A stretch of 64,000 bases of DNA from JADZEM01 sp046328125. Lineage in GTDB: Bacteria > Chloroflexota > UBA6077 > JACCZL01. The stretch covers positions 6,967 to 70,966 of the forward strand of contig JAXLXF010000039.1 of the NCBI GenBank assembly GCA_046328125.1. The letters are read 5' to 3'. Positions 58,473 to 64,000 of this stretch are shown one piece after another. The translations under genes and the position numbers were made by a program. A model generated the notes under the pieces. It did not search any database. It saw only the letters and a program-made list of their open reading frames with translations, and was not told the origin of the DNA. Numbering within the stretch: position 1 is the stretch's first letter; every line of letters begins with the position of its first letter.

Positions 58473-61022
58473 TCAAGGACACGACACGCACCGGAGCGAG
58501 ACGTCGTCTACCCAGGCGCGGTCGCCGGGCCGCAGGCTCCAGTACACGTCGAGCCGACCCCGTGAGAAGGTGGATGGCAGGGTGAACGTGACGCTGACCT
58601 GGGTCCAGTCCGTGGTTCCCCTGAGCGTGGTGCTCTCCCAGACCCGGCCGGACGGCGCCTCCTGGGCGTAGCGAACGCGGATGCCAGCCCCGGTCACGCT
58701 CTGGGTCTTGACCCAGGCCGTCAGCTCGTACGTCTGCCCGGCCAGCACGGCGGGCGACTGGAACGTGTACGTCGTGACCTCGCCAGTGGCCGGGCCGTCC
58801 AGCCGCAAGGAGGCAGCTCCGGTGTGGTGGACCGCGGTGTCGCGGACGGCGCCCGGGCGCGGGAACCAGACGCCTGGGACGCCGCGACTGTCCGCCTCTT
58901 CAAAGGAGGGATTGCCGAGCAGCGCCGCGCCGGAGGTCGTGATAGCCCGACACGCCGAGAATTCGGATGTCGCGACCGTGCTGGCGGTCAGGTCCGTGGC
59001 CGTGGCGGTGACGAAACGGTCGCTCAGCAGGCTGACGGGCAGAGTTGCCGAGATCGTGGCGGCGCCGCTCGCGCTGGTGGTGACGTCGACGGTGCCCAAG
59101 AAGTCCTGGCCCTCGCCGAAGCCGGACGGGTCGCACGGGCGGACGGCGAAGAATTCGATTCGGTAGGTCCGGCTTGGACGGCTGTTCAGCAGCCCCTGCA
59201 CGACCGTCGAGCTGCCGCCGCTCATCGCGGAGGTCAGGACCGGCGCGTTCTGCACAGAGTCGGCGTCGCCCGGATCGTTCGGCGTGACACCCGGCGGGTC
59301 TACGTCGATGCCGAGCTGGCCGTTGCCGTAGATGCTGTTGCCGAGCACGCGGTTCGCGAGGTTGTGAACCCGGACGCCGTTCTTCCCGTTCAAGAAGATC
59401 TTGTTGCCGAGGACGCGGTTGTTCGGTCCGTTGAGCGTGACACCCTCACCCGCGTTGTAGGCGATGGTGTTGCCGGTCCCTGGCGTCGTGCCGCCGACAA
59501 CCTGGGAGGCGCCGACGGCCACGCCATCGCCGGCGTTGCCGAGCGGGCGCGCGCCAGTCAGGTCGGTCCCGATGAAGTTGCCGACGATCGTGATCGAGGT
59601 GACGGCGCTGAGCCCCATCGAGACGCCGGTGCCGTTGTTGCCGGAGATGACGTTGCGTGCTGACCCGGTCGTCCCCCCGATGGTCGTGCCGACCGCCTGG
59701 AAGACGACGATGCCGGCCTGGCCGTTCCCGACTGCAGCCGCTCCCGTCAGATCCGTCCCGACGTAGTTCCCCTGGACGATGGCGCCCGGACCGGTGGCGA
59801 GGCTCTGGCCGTACAAGAGGACGATTCCGTGTCGGTGATTGCCCGAGATGACGTTGCGCGAGCCGCCCTCGGTGCCGCCGATACGCGTGACGTCAGACCC
59901 GGCATTGCCGTTGGTGTGAACGAGCACACCGTCGCGGCCGTTGCCGAGCGCCCTGGCGCCCGTCACGTCCGTACCGATGTAGTTGCCACGGACCTTGTTT
60001 CGTTCCAGCGGGCCGTTGAGCGAGACGAGATCGATGCCGTCGCCGCTGTTGCCGGAGATCACATTGCGGGCGCCGGCCGTCAGGCCACCGACGACGTTGT
60101 CCGATCCATCGTCGATCGTCACGCCGTTGCCGTTGTTGGCGAGTCCCGACAGGCCGGTCGCGTCCACGCCGATGTAATTGCCCAGCACAGAGCTGTGCTC
60201 GCTGTTGGCCAGGCGCACACCCGAGCTACTGTTTCCGGAGATCACGTTGCGGGCCGCTGGCGTCTCACCGCCGATCGTGACCCGCCCGCCGCTCAGCGAC
60301 GCGTTGACGCCTCCGTTGTTCGGCAGCGCCGTGAGGCCGTCCGGGCTGGTGCCGATGTAGCAGCCTTCGACGACCATGAAAACTGACGAGAACAGACCGG
60401 CCTGAATGCCGGCTCCACGAAAGCGATTGACGACCAGTCCGCGCAGCGTGACGAGGCCATGCACGTCGCAGCAGAAGGCGCCGCTGTCGCCGAGGATGAG
60501 GCCGGCCGTCGCGCCGGCCCCGGCGCCATTCAGCTCGATAGAGATGACGGCGTTGGAGCCAACCGCGCTGGAGTTTGGCCGTGACCCGGGCTGGGTGAAG
60601 CCGTCGATGGTCACGCCTTCGTAGATCGCCGGCAGCGCGGCGGTAACGGAGATCGTCCTGACGCCCGAGCCGGGGATGTCGAACGCGATCGTGTCGATCG
60701 TCGGCAGCGGCTGGCCGGCCGGGCAGTCGCCCGATGGCGCGTTGGTGTTGGCGGCGGCGATCGCCTCGCGAAGCGTGCAGACGCCATCCACGGCGATGGT
60801 GTCGCCGGGGCCGGTCACCGTGATGGTGGCGGCTTCAGCCGGAACGGTCGTGAGGACGGCGACTATCGACGCCAGGGCGGTCGCGACCACGCCCACGCGC
60901 ATGTTGGTCGCGATGTGGCAGGCTCCCCAACGCCACCAGCCGGCGGCCCTCAGCCGACTGAACCCTCCGTTGCGGGAGTCTCGTCCCAGACGAGACGCGA
61001 ACGACGCCGGAATCCACCCCAT
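58473..61022 (-). CDS. CSLREA-type secreted right-handed beta-helix protein
   Basis: An 849-aa exported protein. ATG 61022 follows GGAGGG; an internal ATG at 60902 would start right at the signal peptide (GVVATALASIVAVLTTVPAEA) but lacks a ribosome-binding site. The CSLREA-like region is DGVCTLREAIAAANTN after ATITVTGPGDT. A long parallel beta-helix follows with repeated (A/S)RNVISGN(S/N) and LGNYIGVDATGLSGLANNG-type units (about residues 200-640). The last ~150 aa repeat the C-terminal module of 56732-58441 (NPSFEEADSRGVPGVWF, ASLRLDGPA, YELTAWVKTQ, GRLDVYWSLRPGDRAWVDDVSLRCVSCP). Beta-helix proteins are often polysaccharide lyases or adhesins. Confidence 0.82.
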   Translation of the reverse strand: MGWIPASFASRLGRDSRNGGFSRLRAAGWWRWGACHIATNMRVGVVATALASIVAVLTTVPAEAATITVTGPGDTIAVDGVCTLREAIAAANTNAPSGDCPAGQPLPTIDTIAFDIPGSGVRTISVTAALPAIYEGVTIDGFTQPGSRPNSSAVGSNAVISIELNGAGAGATAGLILGDSGAFCCDVHGLVTLRGLVVNRFRGAGIQAGLFSSVFMVVEGCYIGTSPDGLTALPNNGGVNASLSGGRVTIGGETPAARNVISGNSSSGVRLANSEHSSVLGNYIGVDATGLSGLANNGNGVTIDDGSDNVVGGLTAGARNVISGNSGDGIDLVSLNGPLERNKVRGNYIGTDVTGARALGNGRDGVLVHTNGNAGSDVTRIGGTEGGSRNVISGNHRHGIVLLYGQSLATGPGAIVQGNYVGTDLTGAAAVGNGQAGIVVFQAVGTTIGGTTGSARNVISGNNGTGVSMGLSAVTSITIVGNFIGTDLTGARPLGNAGDGVAVGASQVVGGTTPGTGNTIAYNAGEGVTLNGPNNRVLGNKIFLNGKNGVRVHNLANRVLGNSIYGNGQLGIDVDPPGVTPNDPGDADSVQNAPVLTSAMSGGSSTVVQGLLNSRPSRTYRIEFFAVRPCDPSGFGEGQDFLGTVDVTTSASGAATISATLPVSLLSDRFVTATATDLTASTVATSEFSACRAITTSGAALLGNPSFEEADSRGVPGVWFPRPGAVRDTAVHHTGAASLRLDGPATGEVTTYTFQSPAVLAGQTYELTAWVKTQSVTGAGIRVRYAQEAPSGRVWESTTLRGTTDWTQVSVTFTLPSTFSRGRLDVYWSLRPGDRAWVDDVSLRCVSCP

Positions 61023-61324
61023 GTGCCCTCCGCGTCGAGCGGGGCAGCTGCACGCGTGCAGCTGCGAACGGCAACGGCCCAAGAGCGGCTCGCGGACGCC
61101 ATCGTAGCGAAGTCAACGCTAGCGTGCAAGACGTAACATTGCACTTATGCGAATCACCTGGCGCGATGGAGCGTGTCAGACGCGAGGACTAGTCCGGATG
61201 GCTCATTCCGGCGGGCTGACAAGAGAGCAGGCGCCCGACGACACGGCGCGCTCCTTCGCATGAGCTGGGCGTGTGTCGGACACACATCGTGGGTCTTGCC
61301 GTCCAGCATGCAGAAGGCACCGGC

Positions 61325-61537
61325 CTACCGGCCGAACCACCTCGGGACACACGCCAGGTTCGTGGGCGGGCGGACCGGGACCGGGGCGTAGACGCCACAC
61401 GGCGGTCCGTAGACGGCGTGCTCGAGCTGGGTGGTCTCCACCAGCCAGCGAAAGAAGTGCAGATGTGAATGCTTCGCGTCGCGCGGCAGCTCGACGAACA
61501 TCTGCAAGTCGCTGTCGTAACGTCCAATGGCTGACAC
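61325..61537 (-). CDS. Small hypothetical protein, about 70 aa
   Basis: The reading frame AIGRYDSDLQMFVELPRDAKHSHLHFFRWLVETTQLEHAVYGPP looks protein-like. GTG 61537 (VSAIGRYD) has GGAG about 9 nt upstream; a TTG at 61606 would give 93 aa. I recall small hypotheticals with the DLQxFVELPRDA block but not a function. The C-terminal part is Pro-rich. It stands alone between the beta-helix gene and the dihydropyrimidinase. Confidence 0.5.
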   Translation of the reverse strand: MSAIGRYDSDLQMFVELPRDAKHSHLHFFRWLVETTQLEHAVYGPPCGVYAPVPVRPPTNLACVPRWFGR

Positions 61538-61779
61538 GGCGTAGTCTCCAGCGGTACAGCGCCCGAACGTCTGCTGCGCAGGCGCATGGACCGAAGACGT
61601 GTGCAAGCAGCGGGCCTCCGCGACGACACTGCCTGCCCACCGACAATGCGACGCCGAGGTTTCCGCCGCCGAGACGTTTCGGTTGCGTTCAGGGTAACAA
61701 CTACCCGAACGGACTACAAGTCATCTAGATCACCGTAGCCCGTCCGGGTCGTGCCACACGAAACGTCGGCGTCTCGGAC

Positions 61780-63168
61780 TCACAGGCGCTGGTGCAGGCT
61801 CCGCTTCTGGAACCTGCCGAAGCCCGCTTTTCCGACAAACTGCCGGTCCAGCAGGACTGGCTCGCCGCGCACCAGGACGGTGATGGGGACACCGGTCACC
61901 TCCTGCCCCTCGTACAGGTTGTAGTCCACGCGGGAGTGGTGAGTGGCGGCGCTGAGGGTCAGCGTGGCGCTCGGGTCGAAGAGCACGAGATCGGCGTCGC
62001 TGCCCACCGCGATGGTCCCCTTGCGCGGATACAGGCCCATCATCCGGGCCGGCGCCGTGGCGGTCAGCTCCACGAACCGGTTGAGGGAGAGGCGCCCGCT
62101 CCGCACGCCGCCGTCGTAGATCAGCGAGAGCCGCGACTCGACGCCAGGCGCGCCGTTCGGGATCAGGCTGAAGTCGGCAGCGCCCAGCTCCTTCTGCCCC
62201 TTGAAGCAGAACGGGCAGTGATCGGTGCTGATCACTTGCAGGTCGTTGCCGGCCAGCCCCTTCCAGAGCGCGTCCTGGTCGGACTGGGCGCGCAGCGGCG
62301 GGGTCATGACGTACTTCGCGCCCTCGAAGCCGGGGCGGTCGTACTCCTGCCCGGTCAGGAAGAGGTAGTGCGGGCAGGTCTCGGCGTGGACGGGCAGGCC
62401 GCGGTCTCGCGCCGCGCGGACCATCTCCAGCGCGTCGGCGCAGCTCAGGTGGACAAAGTAGACCGGCGCGCCGGCCATCTCGGCCAGCCTGATCGCGCGA
62501 TGGGTCGCCTCGGCCTCGGCGGTGGTCGGGCGGGTCAGCATGTGGTGCTTCGGGCCGACGTTGCCGGCCGTCAGCGCCTGCCTGACCAGTACGTCGATGG
62601 CCCCGCCGTTCTCGGCGTGGACGCAGATCAGGCCGCCGTTGGATGCGCTCTGCTGGAACGCCTTGAAGAGCGAGGCATCGTCCAGCATCAACGCGCCGGG
62701 GTAGGCCATGAAGATCTTGAAGCTGGTGACGCCCTCGCGCTTGACCAGATGGTCCATGTCGGCCGGGATCTGGTCGTTCCACTGGCGGATGACCATGTGG
62801 AAGGCGTAGTCCACGACGGCCTTCCCCTCGGCCTTCTGGAACCACTGCGCCAGCGTCGCCGGCAGCGAAGCGTCGTCGGGCTGGATCGCGAAGTCCACGA
62901 TGGTGGTGGTGCCGCCCCAGGCCGCCGCGACAGTCCCACTCTCGAAGTCGTCCACGGTGACCGTGCCGCCGAACGGCATCGCCATGTGGGTGTGAACGTC
63001 CACGCCGCCGGGCAACACCAGCTTGCCGGTGGCGTCGTAGACGCGGTCCGCCTGGTCCGATGGCAGCGACTTCCCGATGGCGCTGACGACGCCATCCTCG
63101 ATGAGGATGTCGCCCTGGAACTGGTCGAGCGCGGTGACGATGGTGCCGTTCTTGACGAGCGCCCTCAT
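61780..63168 (-). CDS. Dihydropyrimidinase-family amidohydrolase
   Basis: A 462-aa TIM-barrel cyclic amidohydrolase. ATG 63168 follows GGGGAG; the ATG at 63186 lies before that site. Metal ligands are His59 and His61 (VDVHTHM), a carbamylated Lys151 in SFKIFMAY, CVHAENG, VHLSCADAL and STDHCPF with Asp. These hydrolyse the ring of dihydropyrimidines or hydantoins in pyrimidine breakdown. The next enzyme (beta-ureidopropionase) is not adjacent. The C-terminal VGKAGFGRFQKRS matches the family. Confidence 0.92.
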   Translation of the reverse strand: MRALVKNGTIVTALDQFQGDILIEDGVVSAIGKSLPSDQADRVYDATGKLVLPGGVDVHTHMAMPFGGTVTVDDFESGTVAAAWGGTTTIVDFAIQPDDASLPATLAQWFQKAEGKAVVDYAFHMVIRQWNDQIPADMDHLVKREGVTSFKIFMAYPGALMLDDASLFKAFQQSASNGGLICVHAENGGAIDVLVRQALTAGNVGPKHHMLTRPTTAEAEATHRAIRLAEMAGAPVYFVHLSCADALEMVRAARDRGLPVHAETCPHYLFLTGQEYDRPGFEGAKYVMTPPLRAQSDQDALWKGLAGNDLQVISTDHCPFCFKGQKELGAADFSLIPNGAPGVESRLSLIYDGGVRSGRLSLNRFVELTATAPARMMGLYPRKGTIAVGSDADLVLFDPSATLTLSAATHHSRVDYNLYEGQEVTGVPITVLVRGEPVLLDRQFVGKAGFGRFQKRSLHQRL

Positions 63169-63353
63169 ATGCGCGTGTCTCCCCATGACCGGTGCCGAGT
63201 CCGGTGCTGGCTGGTCAGTGGGTCGAGCTCAGCGCGAGCGACGCTGCAAGCAGGCTAGCCCGACGGTCGATGCCGGGCACTGTAGAAGCGCGGCACGGCG
63301 GCCGTCAATGTGCGAATCGTCCTGGAGTCGGGCATCAGCGGCCAGGTTGCCAG

Positions 63354-64000
63354 CTACTCGGCGTTGACGCGGTCCGCGATGAAGCGCTGCTCGTGCACCT
63401 TCTCCCCGTGCCCCTCCAGATACTGCCCCGGCTGGATCGAGCCGCAAGCGCCGACGGCCTCTCCCCGCAGCTCGACGGTCACCTCTCCATCGCGGTTGCC
63501 AATCGTGATGGTCGGCGGCTGCCCGGAGCAGTCCACGCGCAGCACGTCCCCCTCGATCCGCTCGTCGTCGCGGCTGCCGGCGTTGCTGTGGGATCGCTGC
63601 CACCGCTCCTGCTCGGTCAGCTTACGCGGCGCGTCATCCCGGTTCGCGCTCGACGTGCCAGCGTCGGGTGGCGAAGCGGCCGGCGCAAGCACGCTGAGCG
63701 TCCCAACCCGCTCGAGCTCCTGGACGTTTCCCAGGTCGTCGGTCGCCTTCACCTCGACGCTGAACGTCTTGCCGCCGGCCGCTTCTTGCACCACCAGCGG
63801 CAGCGTCAGGATCACGCTCTGGCCGGTCGGCCCGGAGCCCTGGGTCCGCGGACCGTTCAAGGTGACGAGCTTCGGCGCCCGCGCATCGGTCACCGTGAAC
63901 GTGTCGCCGGTCTCATCCCATCGGACCGCCCAGGCCACGCCACTCTCGTCGCGTAACTGGAGCTCCAGGCTGCGCAGCTGCCGCCAGACCCTCGGCTGCG
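63354..64000 (-). CDS. Hypothetical protein, cut by the right edge
   Basis: The frame is open through base 64000, so the N-terminus is missing. Visible N-terminal residues VWRQLRSLELQLRDESGVAWAVRWDETGDTFTVTDARAPKLVTLNG look beta-rich and could belong to a surface or pilin-like protein. A strand-rich block (GQSVILTLPLVVQEAAGGKTFSVEVKATD) leads to a Pro/Ser linker and a charged C-terminal domain (RIEGDVLRVDCSGQPPTITIGNRDGEVTVELRGEAVGACGSIQPGQYLEGHGEK) with three Cys. Not recognised. Confidence 0.55.
   Translation of the reverse strand, partial: QPRVWRQLRSLELQLRDESGVAWAVRWDETGDTFTVTDARAPKLVTLNGPRTQGSGPTGQSVILTLPLVVQEAAGGKTFSVEVKATDDLGNVQELERVGTLSVLAPAASPPDAGTSSANRDDAPRKLTEQERWQRSHSNAGSRDDERIEGDVLRVDCSGQPPTITIGNRDGEVTVELRGEAVGACGSIQPGQYLEGHGEKVHEQRFIADRVNAE

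Overview
The window is GC-rich, densely coded bacterial chromosome. Tat-dependent lipoproteins with long Ala/Pro/Lys linkers, Tat-exported SMP-30 and CSLREA/beta-helix proteins, a form II CoxL-like subunit, a tungsten-type aldehyde oxidoreductase and long C-rich hairpins between genes suggest an uncultured Chloroflexota (Thermomicrobia-like). That assignment is inference: there is no rRNA or other marker gene here. I see no tRNA, rRNA, CRISPR, prophage or replication origin.

Layout. 0-10.6 kb: Lon protease (open at the left edge), a GNAT acetyltransferase, a membrane Ser/Thr kinase, a secreted beta-sandwich protein, an orphan MbcA/ParS-type antitoxin, a PHP phosphatase and a membrane-anchored bifunctional nuclease. 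10.6-14.3 kb (minus): cold-shock protein, multi-membrane histidine kinase, an unknown 169-aa protein and a 78-aa protein ending in Gly-Gly. 14.6-22.1 kb: three tandem paralogous family-5 solute-binding lipoproteins with no permease or ATPase. 22.2-29 kb: PAS-GGDEF-EAL protein, SMP-30 protein, argininosuccinate-lyase-like enzyme, quinone-oxidoreductase-like dehydrogenase. 29.1-32.6 kb: an apparent operon of a repeat (solenoid-like) protein, ECF sigma factor, small unknown protein and MFS exporter. 32.5-41.8 kb: genes with a molybdenum/tungsten cofactor theme (MoaD-like protein, XRE-PBP regulator, aldehyde:ferredoxin oxidoreductase with a MarR gene, CoxL-like subunit), with an orphan MazE, a DUF3500 protein and a glyoxalase. 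43.8-46.3 kb: a zinc alcohol dehydrogenase split by an IS5-type element whose insertion can be reversed to the base. 46.3-52.5 kb: small unknown genes, an orphan DUF433 protein, a GAF histidine kinase plus LuxR regulator, and a coupled SDR/QueA-like pair. 52.5-64 kb: nucleotidyltransferase and amidohydrolase, a 36-aa acidic small ORF, a GH5 glycosidase, two large secreted proteins sharing a C-terminal domain, a dihydropyrimidinase and a gene cut by the right edge.

Two interspersed repeat families run between the genes. Family A (five copies: 2.97, 8.06, 13.84, 38.71 and 43.40 kb) carries palindromic ends of the type CGTGGGTTnnAACCCACG flanking inner hairpins. Two copies carry a nearly identical ~170-bp module with 28-bp inverted ends. 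Family B (16.9, 19.5 and 54.6 kb) is built of GGGCGCGAT-type palindromes inside an outer TGCGTCAG/CTGACGCA inverted repeat.

The least explained items are the Gly-Gly-tailed 78-aa protein, the divergent QueA-like enzyme coupled to an SDR, the RNVG-repeat/sigma/121-aa operon, the perfect 12-bp inverted repeat covering the ribosome-binding site of the DUF433 gene, and the two repeat families.
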